Below are positions 1 through 14,600 of a stretch of 64,000 bases of DNA, piece by piece. The stretch spans positions 8,011,162 through 8,075,161 of the forward strand of contig NC_086283.1 of the NCBI RefSeq assembly GCF_021018805.1, written 5' to 3'. The first letter of the stretch is position 1. Every line of letters begins with the position of its first letter. Below the pieces are notes generated by a model that saw only the letters and a program-made list of their open reading frames with translations, did no database searches and was not told the DNA's origin. This DNA comes from Prinia subflava (taxonomy: Eukaryota; Chordata; Aves; Passeriformes; Cisticolidae). A program made the position numbers and the translations under genes.

Positions 1-2306
1 CTGCTTTACTAAAATCAAAACCACAAAAGTTAGGGCAGTACCTGAACTTTGAACAGTGACATTTTAAAGTGTACAACATAAATGAAAAAACAGAGAGAAC
101 TGAAAAGTTTAATATACTTAATATACTAATATATCCTTAACATAATAAATGACTTATACTTAGTCATATACTAAACCACAACTGCTGAGTAGTGAACCAC
201 ATCAGAACTCAAATCTATATATGATTCTTAGGATCAATTAAAACAAAGTGTTTGACTACACATTTTTTAAATGCAAAAAAGTGCTAAATAAAAGAAAATA
301 TATAAGGAAACAGCATCTCTTTTTGTAGTTGATTTCAACATCTAGTTGTTTTTTCTACCAATTCCCTATTTCCCATTTGTTTAGTTTCAGTTTATAGCTA
401 CTAGCTCTTGTCATACTGGAGACTATTCCATAAATGAGTTACGCACAAAATCATTCTTATAGTGAATTCAGATATTCAATTCAACTCTTACAATTAACTT
501 AGGTAACTGAGCCTGAATAAAACAAAATTACCTGCAGCCCTAACATGATCTGCTGATTTCTCACTTCGCTTCCCTAAATTCTGCATGTTACTTTCAACAG
601 CTCTTTCTAATCTGCCGATACAGAGTTCTGGACATTGCACTATCAATCTTATCAGATGAAAGTGTAAGAATCACCTCTTCTCTACATTCTGCTCTTCAAG
701 AATCTCATCAAGGCCAGTAATTGTTAACCAAAAATTAACCCAATAATTGTACTGGGTAAGCATCATCAGTACACTAGACAGTATCATCAAGGCTCCCTTT
801 CCCAAGAAAGGATACAAGAGATGATCTTCTGAAGTTCCTTTCAATCCAGGCTGTTTTATCATTAACAACAGATAAATCCTTCTGGTGTCACCATTATAGA
901 ATTCTCCATTCTGCATACATGTTTTGTTTTGCATTTCAGATATATACTAACTTTCCTGAAGAACTGCACTTTGTTAGTTGATGCATGTCCTCTTCAACGC
1001 AGAAGTGATCAGCACAAATTATATTCTTATAAACAACTTTCTAGAATCATTTGAATGTGAGATTTGTTGTATCAACAACCATTTGCTTGCTCGTTGAGGA
1101 AAGTCTTTGTTTCTCAGGTTTTTGAAAAAATATCATGTTTCGAAAATATTTTGAAAAAATATCTAGATATTTTTGATCTTCTGTGTCCATCTAATTTCTG
1201 TGCTCCACTACTTAGTCCTTTCAAAGCTAACAAACATCTATTTCCATCAAAAGAAAAGACATTAATTTAGTCCTACTACCTCTTAGATGAACTAGCTAAC
1301 TAAAGGAAGACACAAATCAAGCATTTCCTTTGCCATCTTGGACCAATATACCTTGAGACCTCTCTTAAGCACAACAGATTCTGTAAAATATCCTACACCA
1401 GTCAAGAACTGCTGGAGACTAACAGACAACACAGAAATATAAATAATAGTTTGGGTTAGTGAAAAGGCTTTACTGGTGTCCAAAGGAGAAAAAGCATTCT
1501 CTGTATTCACAACATGTTAAACTTTATGAAAACTGAATGTGCTTTTATACCAGTAAAACATTCAGTACAGTTATATACTAGCATCCAGAAACACTGGATA
1601 CTATCTTAAGCAATTTACAATATTTACAGCATGGGTTAATAGCAATAACTCTTGAGGGCAGAAGAAGATTTTTTGGCAATAATTTTAAAACACAACACAG
1701 TGTATCTAAAACACTTCAGTTCTGGGGTTTTTTTTTTTCCTCTTTTCTTTTTTAATATCTAGTAGAGAATGATAGTACAAGCTAAATAGAACTACATAGA
1801 AGAGAGCAAAGAAAGAAGTCCAACGGATTGCTGTTCTAAAGCATGGAATCATATATTCAGAACACATTGTTTCTAAATTTACATTACCACAGCTTTCCAA
1901 GTAAGTCCCTGACCATCCATACTTTGCACCATGGCTTCATTTTTCCATAGTGATTTTTCAGTCATGCTAGATTAAATACTGAAAGTAGCAAGAAGAGTTA
2001 GACATGCAGCACTTTCTACAGCATTACAAGGAGTCATTGTCATCAGTGAGATTCACAGCTTATTATGAATGGCACTGAACAAATAATTACAAAGAACTAC
2101 TTCCATGCCTGATTAAGTTTAGTATATGGATCTGTCAGGCTTGCAGCTTAATAAAATGTTGGAATCAAGTAACATTTTGTAGTCATGGAACCAGGGAAAT
2201 CCAGAATTTGTAAGAAATATCATAGAGTCACACACAGAACTATAAAAATCAAGAAGAATCAAGATAGTTTTGTGCTAACTACATCTGTTTTACTTTTTTT
2301 TCCTAC
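1..2306 (-). other. AIMP1: AIMP1 intron 3, partial; no exon seen
   Basis: AT-rich sequence left of exon 3. I looked for the Lys-rich linker and EMAPII domain of AIMP1 and did not find them, so the next exon lies beyond position 1. No recognisable repeat or RNA gene; the short open frames here have no coding features. Confidence 0.7.
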
Positions 2307-2420
2307 CTCCATTTCGAATTTCAGCCTGAATCAGCTCCTGCTTCAGTCCTTCAATTTCTTTCTTCAGTTTAGCATTTTCCACACGGAGCTTCTTCTCTTC
2401 CCGAAGAGATGCTTGTAAGA
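2307..2420 (-). CDS. AIMP1: AIMP1 exon 3 (coiled coil)
   Basis: On the minus strand the acceptor is CTCTAG before 2420 and the donor is GAG|GTAGGA after 2307. It encodes ILQASLREEKK, then RVENAKLKKEIEGLKQEL, then IQAEIRNG. It is a highly charged helical segment with leucines at heptad spacing. Entry and exit phases are compatible with exon 2 and with a following exon beyond the window. Confidence 0.9.
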
Positions 2421-3254
2421 CTAGAGTCGACACATTTTAAAAAACAGGTTTCAGTAACTAGCATTCATCACTTTGGACACAGAGGTTTGTTTTTAAAGGA
2501 AAGTGAAACATGGTGAGCCAAACAGCAATGAACTGAAAACTTTCAAGGAGTATATCATCAGAAACACTTAGGAATTTCCTTTATTGTTGAAATAGCCAGT
2601 TTTACAATAATTACATAATCAAGCTGCCTCTCAATATACTATCTTCTCAGTCCCCTAAATAGAATCACAAGAAAAAACCTCAAAAAACCTACAGAAAATC
2701 CTTGATGATGTTTGTAACACAGAGCATCTTTATGCACTGATACAGTTAAGTAAAAAAAAAATCAAAGTTGAAGATATGACAGTCTTGAGAGAATGCCATA
2801 GTTGTGAAAAAACAGTAATAAGTTCAGGATAAGGCAGAGTCTCTTATTCTTTCCAACTTGCTTACTGTCATCAAGTGGAATCATGTCCTATCAAATTTCC
2901 AAAATTTGTGCATTAATTCTTCCTCATCCATGCCTCTTCTATTTCAGAATAAGCAGCTTCAAAACAAAACCAAACCCCCACAAACCACAGGACAGTGAAG
3001 TGGTGCTACTATTACAAGGTTTATCTTGGAGAACTTGAAACATGCTTTAAAGGCTGACAGCAGCAAATATTTTTATTTTCTCCTATGTGCATTCACTGCT
3101 ATCCATCTGGTTAACAGGTTTAACATATGATAGGTAAATCCTTACTGGCTTTTTCCTTGAGCAGGGCAACTTGTTGCTTGAGGTACTCAATAACTTGATC
3201 AGCCTCTGCACCTTTCTGCTCCAGTCTGTTCAGCACTGCATTGTTGGCTGCCAT
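2307..3254 (-). CDS. AIMP1: AIMP1 (p43), N-terminal part, two coding exons
   Basis: Partial gene, minus strand; the rest lies left of position 1. Joined exons 3146-3254 and 2307-2420 encode the first 74 residues, starting MAANNAVLNRLEQKGAEADQ and containing LREEKKLRVENAKLKKEIE. This matches the remembered N-terminus of vertebrate AIMP1, the p43 scaffold of the cytosolic multi-tRNA-synthetase complex. Leucines and charged residues recur in heptads, consistent with the coiled coil or leucine zipper known to bind arginyl-tRNA synthetase and AIMP2. The C-terminal EMAPII/OB-fold tRNA-binding domain is not in the window. Splice phases agree: GCC A|TC restores an Ile codon between the exons. The conventional start is ATG at 3254-3252; a second in-frame start is formed by splicing from exon 1. 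The gene is head to head with TBCK and shares its CpG island. Identification is by recall, but the match is strong. Confidence 0.93.
2421..3145 (-). other. AIMP1: AIMP1 intron 2
   Basis: A 725-bp intron with standard GT-AG ends on the minus strand. I see nothing else in it. Confidence 0.85.
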
Positions 3255-3279
3255 CTTTACCAAAAAACGAGATAAAAAC
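3146..3279 (-). CDS. AIMP1: AIMP1 exon 2 (first exon with the usual ATG)
   Basis: On the minus strand the acceptor is a pyrimidine-rich tract ending in TAG just before 3279, and the donor is A|GTAAGG at 3145-3140. The usual ATG occupies 3254-3252. The 25 bases before it are open in the same frame and read FLSRFLVK, resembling the N-terminal extension I recall for a longer human AIMP1 isoform. This supports 3279 as the exon start rather than the AAG directly before the ATG. The exon carries 36 complete codons after the ATG and ends one base into a codon. Confidence 0.88.
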
Positions 3280-3582
3280 CTAGACAATAAAACAGCCTAA
3301 AATTAATGACTTTTTAATGCAATAACACTATTATCTCTTACCACACCAAACAGTTCTCATATCAGTTGCTGAATAAGAAAATTTGTTAAGTGAAAAGCTG
3401 GCTCCCACCTCCTAACACAAAGCCCAAACAAAAAGCAACGTTAAACAGAATCTGATGCTTGACAGCTGCTTTCAAGTATTTTGGAAGAAAAGCTATTTTT
3501 CTTCCCAGCTGCAGAAAATGTGTTCTTCCTTCATGAAACAGAAAAAAAAAATCTACCTTCTCAGAAAGAAAGATATGAATAT

Positions 3583-3602
3583 GGGGGGGGGGGGGGGGGG
3601 GG
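3583..3602 (+). repeat. 20-base poly-G run
   Basis: Twenty consecutive G on the plus strand, followed by GA-rich sequence. It lies in AIMP1 intron 1, about 300 bp upstream of the exon 2 acceptor, so the AIMP1 transcript reads it as poly-C. The length may be unreliable because of sequencing slippage. Confidence 0.9.
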
Positions 3603-6600
3603 AGGTGAGGAAGGAAAGAAAAGGGAAAAGATTGGACAGGACAACACTGTATCCTAGCCTTAACTAAAAAAAAATATTAAGTGTATATCAAATTTTACTG
3701 AGACTAAGAAAATGGAATCATTCCACAAAAATGTCCAAACTTTTCTAACAAATTGATTCAGAATATACTGAATACTTCATCCATTGTGCTTGTGCATATA
3801 TTAAGAATTTAGTATTGTTTTACTTTTAATACTCATAATTCATGAATATTTTTACTTATCTCAGATAAAAACTTTTATTACAGGTTTACACCTTCAGAAT
3901 TATTTTAGCACCAATTTTCATTGTTTGATTTTGCAACCATTGAAATGGAAGGGCAAGCACACAGAAAACAAAGAAGCAGGGAACACAAAAGACCAGCAAA
4001 GAGCACAAATAAATGATGTCTAACCTTCTTTTATGGTATTCACCATTAACTAATGTTTCACTAGTGTTCCAGAAAGTAGCTATGCCTTGAGTACAGCTTT
4101 TATTTTTTGAAAGCTACCAAATCTGGCCCACTTTCCTTCTCAGAAACGTTTATGTCTAAACACAAGAGCTCAAATAGTGGCAACAGAACGATGAAAAACA
4201 GCTACAATCACTCATATCTGCAGCAAACAGTGCTTTTTCCCTCCCACTCAGTACCTAAATGAGGAAAGAATCTGTACTATCAGCTGTCTCATCTGTAAAT
4301 CAAGAAAACTGGTTACAGGGGGGAAGAAAAGACTTTTACAAGCAATAGTGATTTAAATCCTGTGAGATGATTTGATTCCTGTGAATTCGTCCATAAACTG
4401 CAACAAATGAAAGAATCGGTATGAAAATGGCAATCCAGGCACATGTATTGGCACCTCAACTTTATCAAAATCCAAAAACGCCTTTTCTCTGATCAAATGG
4501 GCAGAAAACTTCCTATTTTATTCCAAGACTATTGTAACACTATGATCTAAATCTGGTTTTAACATACTTATATTCCCTGTCAGGATATGCAACGAAAGTC
4601 ACGCTGAAGACAAAAGAGATTAGAAATAACTGAAAGGTGAAGCTACAATCATACTCATGCCAGGGTTAACATACTTGCTTCTGCTGTACTCTAAAAATCA
4701 ACACACATTTCATATCTGATCTTATGTTATACGTAACTCAAATCTCCACAGGAATATATTTAAATAATTTATAAAAAATTTATAGTAAAAAACACCAGAA
4801 AACTAACTACAATCATTCAGGAATAGTGTATTTAAAAGTTCCCAAAGTAAAATTCACAAAGCCAGAAAGAGGTGTAATAGTCTGATGATGTATGGGCTAT
4901 CTCGCAAATGTGATGCATGAACCAACATCCTGCCTTCTTTGCAGTGCAATACAATCAAAGACTGTTCTACACACACTGTTTCACTTAAAGACGTGAGAGT
5001 ATTATGGCCATCACACCTTCCACTCATCCACAATAGGTTTTTCTTTTAAAAGAAACTCTCTTGGAGCAAAGAGTAGAAAAATCTCTCCAAGACAACTAAA
5101 TTAATTTTTATTTTCAAATTAACATCTGCTAACAAGAAAATAATTTTGTTTTCATGGGCAGACTGAAAACAGAGAGTTTGAAAAAGGAAAACTGTGATTC
5201 CAATAAGTTACTAATTGAGATATCAAATGGAAACAGACATAAAAGTATTATGGCAGAACACAGCATAATACAAAGCCTGGGATATTACTGTCTGCATATC
5301 AGTAAGATCTCTTGCAAGCTACAAATTCTCTCAGGGGAACACAATACTAACAGTGGAAACTTTGCCAACAACAACAGAAATGCTACTAAAACTTCAAAGT
5401 GAATAGAATTGGTACATTTTTATAGATTTTTAGCCAAGTTGGCTAATGAACTGAAGATCTGGAAATGAAGTTACATGATTACAATTTTCCCACTTGTCAA
5501 ATAAATTTCTGTAAAGCTAGTATTGCAACAATAACACAAAGGAAAAGGTATTTCTGATGCTAATATAAAAAGGCAACAAGCTGAAATGAACTGCTGCAGG
5601 AAGAAGCACAGAAATCCATACATGAGAGTGATAAAACTGTATCCATAAAAAGGAGCACATTAAGAAAAAAACAGTAAGATTCACCGTGCATTATAGAATA
5701 CAAAACACATCAAATATATGAGAACTGCAACAACCAAAGGTTACAGTCAATTTTCACTTTTTATTTTTTAACCCTATTTAATTTGCCCTCTACCATCCTG
5801 CCACCCTAACACAAAAAATTCTAAAACAACCCACTCTTACTGGTGATACACAAACTAAAAATTGGAAAGAAAGACAGAAATATAGCTTAAAAACCAGATC
5901 ATAGCTCACTGCAGATACATTCTGACCTTTTTAGGAGAAAATGTCCCATAAATCAACGGAAAGTGAAGTCACTTCATCCAATTGTGCCTAATGAGCTCCC
6001 TCCCCTTGTTTTGAAAAACCACTATGGCATAGTTACATTCAGACATTCTGGAAAAGTCCTCCTGAAGTTCCTGCTTGCTTAGCTAAAGGAAACTGGTTTA
6101 TCTCAGACCTCTGGCGACTGCTGTGCTATTTGCAAGACACTCACAACTGCTCCAAAACCCACCTGCTCCACTCAATGGAACTCAACCTTGAAATGAAAGA
6201 CTCAACCTGTACAGTTATTGATTAGATTACACATCAACACATAAGAGCTGTTCAATTTCTCATAATTCTACCCACTGAATAAGAGAGCTGCCCATCTTTT
6301 TTTTAAGCTGAAAACACTGCGTGTTGCTATTTTCTAAGTAGGTGCAGTACCCTCACAGGAGAAAACAGGCACTATCCTACCCTGCTGCTCCAAAACAAGT
6401 AGTGTCGAGCTGTCCTCACAGTGGAAAACTCTCTATAACAAATCAAGACTTCTCATATAGTGCAAATATATCCCCAAATTTTAACATGTTTTACAAGTAC
6501 TTTATCAACATTGGCCTCAACCTTAGAATATATCCCAGTCAAAAACTGACCATGCAAAAGACGCTAAAAACATAAACCTGGTTGTAGCTTACTCTTCAAT

Positions 6601-8582
6601 ATTGTCTATTGTTAAAAGCAAGAAAAATCCAAAATCCCCATAAAATTAATGACAAAATTTAAAACTTAAAACTCTAAAAATTAGTTTTGGAATCTATACA
6701 TAGTCCGACCATGGAAACAATTACTTTCCACTATTGGAAAAGCAACTACTACACAGAAAAAACAGAAGAAAACCAGAAACAAACAAGCACAATATAAAGC
6801 AACACCCCAAATTGGAAAACAACTGACTCCTAAAGCCTAAAACAATTAGCTCTGAGCATTCCTTTTTCCAGCTGAAAGTTTTAGAAAGCTCATTACTTTG
6901 AAGCTCTCAGTTTCTTCATGCAATGCTTTGCTAGTATCAGCACACAAAGTAAGATTACAACTGCAGGAGATTTAACATCAAGTGCCTCCTTCTCCTCTCT
7001 TCCTCTCCCACAGACACATTAATTCATTCACAATAATAGGATTAATTTTGACAGCCCACCACACCTGGACAGCATTCTCCTTTGCTCTCCATGGAGCTTT
7101 GCTCTCACCCATTGCTATCCTTTGCTCTGTGTTTGACCTGGAGGAATCAAGTATTCTTACAGCAAAGCTAATTCTATTCATCTTCAACACAGAGCAGGTA
7201 ACACAGTAGCCTGTGTGGCATTCTCTGTGAGGCATACATTTATGGTATGTCAATGAGCAGCTGCCAACCAAGACTTAAGATTTCATTTTCTCACTAGAGG
7301 AAAGAAATTAAGATCTGCAAAAAAGACATGTTGGCTTGATTGAGATGATCCATTCAAGTCAAATAGAACCAGTGGCTTATTCTAAATGTTATCAACACCA
7401 CAAAGGTAATATCCCCAATGCTAACTAAAGTTCAATAATTTAAACTATATAAAAGTACTTAATTCCTCTTTCCTAAGCTTTTGGTCTTAAATCCTAAGCA
7501 GATCTCAAATTAAACTCTTTTTTCTTCCTTTGCAGGATTGTGGCCAACTTGTACAGCAAAGTATTCTACTTTTTGTACTTTTTGTAAAAGTACCAACAAT
7601 CACTTTGCTTCTGCAAGAAGTTTCTTCAAAGCCTTCAATCTGAGCATCTCTTCTGAGTATGGTCCTTTCTGGCAGACAATCTTACAAAAACCCATAAACA
7701 TAACAGAACATGCCAGCTGTTTGCCAGATTCTGCTATCCTGTGCTTTGCACTTCTATGAACTGTGAGGATACAGTGAACCAGATTTGAGAATCTCACATC
7801 ACACCTTTTTATACTACAAGGCAAAGAACAACAGTAAGCAGACCAAAACAGGAGCAAGCAGACCAGAAGTATGTTTTCTTTGGCTGAACCAAAGTATCAC
7901 TGCAATTAGGCAACTGTTGTAACTCATCCCAACTTCTTCATCTAGAATTAAGATCCACGCTTTACGTATCAATTTTTTCTTTTTCCTATTTTCTGATGTT
8001 CTAGGCCTAATGTTGTCAGCATCTTTGACTAAGATTTAGAACACTTGATTTGATTTCACATTTTTGGTAGAAAAAGTTAAGGTCTAGTTTTCAAACCTCT
8101 GAAAATTTAACCTATATAAAAAAATCCAATCCAAAACACAGGAGAGCTACAACTAATTAGTTTTGAGATCATATCTTAGTTTTGATTTGATCATCCCCAC
8201 ACTTCACTCTAAGTAATGCAAAGAGAATCAGCAGCAGTTGCCCACCTGTCTTAGGGAAGCAATGGTCTGAAACACGATTTTACAAAGTTTCAATGAAACA
8301 GTTTTGTTGCTAGGACGTTCAGCAAATCAGGTATATTTAGTATATGTCAAGCACTATCATACACTTATACCCATCACCATCACAAAAGGTTGGGTATTTC
8401 ACTGGCTTTATACCTGTTATATGTTGCAAAACAGAATTGTGGCTTTTATACACATACATCTCTTCTCAGGAAATGAAGTTACAGAAGATCATGCGGTTCC
8501 AGGCATTAACAGACAGAAATATAATCAGATTTATTTATTGGAAATGCAGGTTTTCCACAGTTTTATGTGTGGAAAAATATAA

Positions 8583-8636
8583 TTCCTCAATCAAAAAAAT
8601 TCCTCAATTAAAAAAAATCCTCAATCAAAAAAAAAG
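8583..8636 (+). repeat. Three-copy A-rich tandem repeat
   Basis: Three near-identical units of 17-18 bp, each TCCTCAAT(C/T) followed by a run of A. It lies in AIMP1 intron 1. No function is suggested. Confidence 0.75.
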
Positions 8637-11600
8637 TCAAATATGGAGCTGTTCACAAACAGTTTCAAAAAATGTGCCTTTTAAACCCATATACAAAGAG
8701 GCAAAGGTATCAATAACAAATAATATAATGCTGAGAAAGAAAACAGAAGAATTTTAAGTATTAGGTACTTCTGCATTGCATTACTATCAAACACATCATT
8801 TCCTTGCTATAATGGAGCAAAAAACAGACATAGTGCACTCATAGTTAGATGCCATTTCAAGCATCTTGCTTGAGGCATGCACATATCAGTGAAGATTTAA
8901 CTACCAGCTCATCTCTCTTTCAGAATTAAGTTTGTTGTTGGCTCTGTAAGGAAAGAATGTATGTTTCCTGAATAGCACAAAGTTCACACATCTAAAAATA
9001 CAATCCAACGCCTTAAACAAATATGTGTAAGTATTCAAAATGTAGATGCTCATCCAGGTCCTTTTCCACATAGAGCAAAGGAGACCTATCAAAACATTTT
9101 TGGCAGAACAACAGCAAACACTTATAAAGCAAAATTTGAAAAAAAAAAAAAAGCCACACAAAATACCCACAAAACTAAACGACCCTCAGAAAACATACAA
9201 ACAAAAATCACCCCTAAAAGAAATGAAAACAATTCACAAAAAAATTAAAAAGGTTAAAAAAAAAAGCCCATCGACAAAACAAAACAGAACAACCCCTAAA
9301 TCCCCAAATCACAACTGGTTGGGGTATTTTTCAAAATTTGAGCAGTATTGATAGATTGCAGTATAAAAAGTCAAAACCTAGAAATTATCAAATGAATAAT
9401 CATGGAACCTGATTTTTGATTCTCAGTACTGGATCAGTGATTCCTTGTCAGGTATTAGAGATTTGGGCACTATAAAAGATCACATGAAATTTTAACTACT
9501 ACCTTGATATCTTTATTAAAAAAAAGAATGGTCTTTTTAAAATTAACAAAATGAAATTACAGCCTAAAATGTTAAGAGAGTGTTACAAAGTATGGCAGTA
9601 CAAGCTTTAAAGATTCATAATTGCAGAAAGACATCAGATCTCATCTTCCTTTCTCCCCAGACTGTGATTGCTGTAATTAGGGCTTTAAACAGTCACCCAA
9701 CCCAATTTGTTTTCTTTCTTTTAGCTCTTAAATACAATTTATTATGTATTCCCTTATCTATGAGCTTCCGTGTGGTCACTATTGAAAGGAATTTCCCAAA
9801 CACCAAATTAGTAGGCAAAGTTGCACGTTTTTGCTGTATGTTATTTCAACTCACTTTTCATCTTTGGCACTGAGAAAGTAAGAATAACTGCTTTGCAGAT
9901 TTCCAAACACCAAAGATGTCTAACACAGCCCATCCAAGTAGGAATGTCAGCTCACTGTAATGATTTGCTAGCTCTGGAGACTACAGTGCAACCCTTCTGG
10001 CTGCCAGATAAATCAGGCTCAATCCCAGCTGCAGACAGGTCCATTTAGTAGTCCTAAGAGCCTACCCCTCCCAATTTTAAAAGGCTGTAAATAGTAAAAA
10101 CACAGAAAACTGAACTTTTTCATACTGAAAAACACTGCAGCATTAAAGAGATTTTTTAAGCATATGATGGAACATCACACAACAAAAGGCCAATCCACTG
10201 GTAGCAATTTTGAGGCAACAGAAGTTACTTAGTAATGACTATCCTTAAACGTGAAGACAAGCCTGCCTAAAACAGGGATGATGTACCAAAGCTACAAGCA
10301 AGTTGTAGCATTAAAGACAGGCAAAAATCAAATCTCTGAGAAGCGATGAATGAGTAAGTAAGGCATACATTACAAGATATAAGGTAGAAGCATGAAATTG
10401 ACTGGCCTAATTTGCAGTAAAATGGATGTCTTGGATTGATATGGTAGAGATCATTAGAAACTCAGTCAAAAGTAAAAATCATTTTAGTATTTCGTTCAAT
10501 TTGCATTTCAAGACTTTAGTTGATGCCAAATTGTATTAATTAACTGCATCATACCTTAACACCTACAGCTGCAACACTCAAAAGGTTAAGAGTACTTGCA
10601 GCTTCATTCACATCCCTGATGTAAACTTGTGCAAAGTATCTATTCAGGGAGAAGTTTCTACTAATGCTTGCCTCAGTCCAATTCTGAATCAACTTTGTAT
10701 TCTTTCCCACCTCTGAGCCGACACTCCAAGGACTAAACAAAGCAGAGACATGATCACCCTTAAGGAGTTCTGCCAGGTTAAGATGGCAGTCAAGCATTTG
10801 GACACGGTCTGTGACAAAATTTACACCTTAATTTATTAATCTGAGCAGTCTGCCTGGTAACTGAGCAGCCAAGGATGGCTCACAACACAGCTCAAGGAAA
10901 GCAATTTCTTCGCGCCGCTTGACTGAAGTCTCACCAGGTTCCACACCCACTGCATCTGCCAGATCCCTGCAAGCACCACAGAGATTCATCTGGCTGTGCT
11001 TCCTAGTGCAGGCTGCAGTTTAAGTAGCAGCTCATATGCCAAAACAGTTGGACAGCCTTATGTATTTTTCAGCAATGTTTATCTTTCAAATCCCGCTACA
11101 TTAATATTTTAATAAGACTATCAAAATCTTTCAGTAAATGATCACCATGTGCACAAGAAATCCCTACAATAAATCCCATGATGGAAAAGATGCAACACCC
11201 ACAACACACTGCCTCATTTCTTTGACTGTAATCACCGATTTCCAAACCCAAAATACATCCAGGTCTTTGGAACAGAAAGCTTACATTGAAAACTGACAAG
11301 GTTTCTTGTTCATTTTATTTTCCTTTCATTTTGTTGGGATTTTTGTGGTTATACGTAGGTGTGTATGCATATACAAATAAAAATATATATATTAAAAAGT
11401 ATTTGCTGTTCATGTCGCAAAGCATCCTCATAAAACTTCCCTGACAGGTGATGAACTTTACAATTACAGACACACACATATGCCTATAAATTCAGAAATT
11501 TAAGAGGACTCAGCTGCATCTGGACAAGTCTGCAAGGTCAGCATATGCCACAGGAACTCAAAGAATCTGTACTGTGGTTCACCCTCCAGGGTTTTACTGG

Positions 11601-14600
11601 GAAAGTAAAATGAAAGCTTTAGATTACTGTTGTAACTACAGAGTAAACTACTCATAAATCAGAGAGAAGAATCAAAACTGCGCTGAAATCTACCTGTTGA
11701 TGCCAAGTAGAACAGTTTCTTAGGCATTTTATTGATTTTTGTAACTTTATCTAAAAAAAGTGAACATTAACTCTACTTCCTTAATTTAGAGCAACTACAG
11801 TAGTTACAGAAAGGAAAAGAAATAAAGAGCTGTTAACACTATCCCTTAAGAGAAGTCTCAGTTGAGAACAAAGATACATCTTTAAAATATCTCTCAAAAT
11901 CTGGTGTTTTTCTTTTGGGTCTGCCACAGCAACAAGGATAAAAATCCTTGTCAAAAATCCTGGCTGTTAAGAAGACACTTCAAAAATATCTTTTCCTTGG
12001 GAATTTGAAGTTTGGGAATAAGAATATCATTAAATAATGTATTTTATGACTGCAATAGTCTGCAAAATAATGGTACTGGTTAGGTAGTTCACAGGAACAT
12101 TGATCCCCCTGTTCCATTTCAGTTCCTAATGCTCTTAATATCTGGAACCTCTCTGCTAGTCATCTTACATATTCCAAGTGTGTTAAAAAAGAACCTTGTA
12201 ATTTACTACTTCTACATTAATATCAGCTTTTCTACTTGTAAAAGTAGTTTCTTTTAGCACAGCTAAAGGAAAACAAGATTCAACCATTCAATTAAAACAA
12301 GTGCTCAGGTTAAAAATAACCATTATTTACTCAAAAAAGCACTGAGCAGACCTCATGCAGAGGTATTGCAAAAGAATCAGTGTCCTCTAACTTTAGACAC
12401 ATTAGTAGCCGCTGGTATTTACTTAGGCAGAAACTTTAGGCATTATGTGGGTCAAATAAAACCTGAAGAAAAAGCTGAAAATGTGCATATTTATGTGTAC
12501 ATCTGTTTGTAATCAATGCAACAATAATGGCAAATATATTTTAATGGGGAGCAACAAAGCTGTCAAACAAAATTTTCAGGGTAAGAGCAGTCCTTGATGA
12601 ACTTTGAGCCTGCAGCTGCAGCACCTTATTTACACAGAAAAAAATCCCCTCCCCCACACATCACAAATAATTGTACTTTCCAATGCTGAATCTATTCAGG
12701 ATGATATTTTAATGAAAACCTATAAAGACAGTAACTAACTCTGTGCAGAGAATTATTATTTATTCAGCTGTGGAATGAAAAGTCTAAATGAACTTTTGTA
12801 TCTTAAGTGGGCTGACAACTAATCCTTAGCAGCCAGGAGCAGTTTCATGTCACTTCAAAACCACGTGCCAGCAGTATCTACCACTTCTTTGTAGTTGTAT
12901 GCAGTGAGAAGCACTTGGGGTTGACAGCTTTTAAAACTTCTAGGATGAAAATTGTTTCCTCTCTTTTAATGCTGATCTGTGCAGAGGGAAAAAAAAATCA
13001 CAAAAGCAAACAAACTCTCAGTGCGCTCATCTTGGATGTTGAGAGGGGATGTCAGCTGCTAAGACTGATAGCCTCTGACAGAAGAATCCCCCAAGCAGCT
13101 TTTGGAGAATAGCCATTTTTCCTTTATGGATTCAAACTATAGAAACAAAAGAAGTTTTAAGACAAGTTAGCTAAATTCAAATTTTGCTGTGTTCCAGATT
13201 CTTCTATTAAAATGCAATAATTTTTAAACAATTATTTTCAATTGACGTATGTTGGTTTAACATCTTCAAAAGTGCTAATTTGAAGGTAAATTTTCAGTAA
13301 AATGCAAAGGAAAAGATCTCTGTGTGCCTAGTTCTTATCACGAGCATTATTCTATAGAGGGTCATTTGGATGTGAAATTACTTATCCACTGTGATGCAGC
13401 AAGGGTAACAGAACCCCTAAGAAAAGATTAATTTCCCTGGGGTACAATTCAGTGTCATATCCTAGTTGGCAACAGTGACTTCCTTAGTGTGCGACTGTTA
13501 CCAATTATTAGAGCCCTTGAAACAGGTTTCAAACCTTACAGTAGGACTAGCACAGATGTGAACTTAGGGCCTTACTTCCAGAGCAGCTGCCAGCAAGCCA
13601 AATGCAGTGCCTCTCGCATGCCATGCACCAGCCCCTGCACTCCTGTGGGAACAGCAGTCCCCAGCTACCCTGGACAAATGAGCTGCTGAAATGATCTGTG
13701 CACTTATCTTGAGAGACTGAAACAAGATGCCACTACAAAGCTGCATATTAAACTGTAACTGAGAAACACTCTAGGATACAAATCGGATCCAATAGCCATG
13801 GATAGTTGTCACGGTGCCACAGATAGTTTCTGACAGAGGGTCCTGAAGTCACAGACCAAGCTTTACACTATTAATTCATACTCAGATTTGTTGGGAAAGC
13901 TCCTGAAGAGAAGGAAATGGAAGTAGATGTCTTCCATAATACATAGTTTTATGCCAAAAGATCGAAGCAAATGACCTCAAGAGGACATGTGCTAACTTGA
14001 GGCAATTTTTGATGATGTTTAATGCATTACCAGCTGCCAGGAATCCAATTTTCCCTTAATGCAGAATAGCATCTCTGTCAGCATTTCAGAACTCTGAGGA
14101 AAGAATGAGTTCTACATGAATTGTGTTTAGCAGATGATGGTTAAATACAGTACATGTTGCTTTCTAATATGAATACTAGTTTAATCTTCACTCTCTACAG
14201 TTCAAGGAGTCAAATAGTCTTTAGGCTGGTAATTTATATAAAGTGGCATAAGAACCTAGGAATTGAGAGTGGTGAAGCACTGGTTGAGGTTGCCCAGAGA
14301 TTTCCTTCATAAGCAACTGCTCCCTAGACAGAACAGGAATCTGGCACACTGAACTTTGTAATCAAGATTGACAGCGATTGCCATGCCTAAAACCAGTTAT
14401 AACTGCCCAGAAATTTCTAACACTACTGAACTAAAAAGCATTGGCTAGATGCACAGAGCATCTAGCAGATGCAGAGCATGCTCAGGCAAGGAACTTTTCC
14501 TATTTAAATCTAAACGTGAATGTTTGGAAAGCTTGGAATACTCAAATGAACATGGCGACAACTCAAAACATTTGGAGTCATTACGCTACCCAAGCCAACT

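Noticed and set aside
8344..8757. 137-codon open frame in AIMP1 intron 1
   Set aside because: It includes the A-rich tandem repeat, is Lys/Ile-rich by composition, and has no recognisable domain or splice context.
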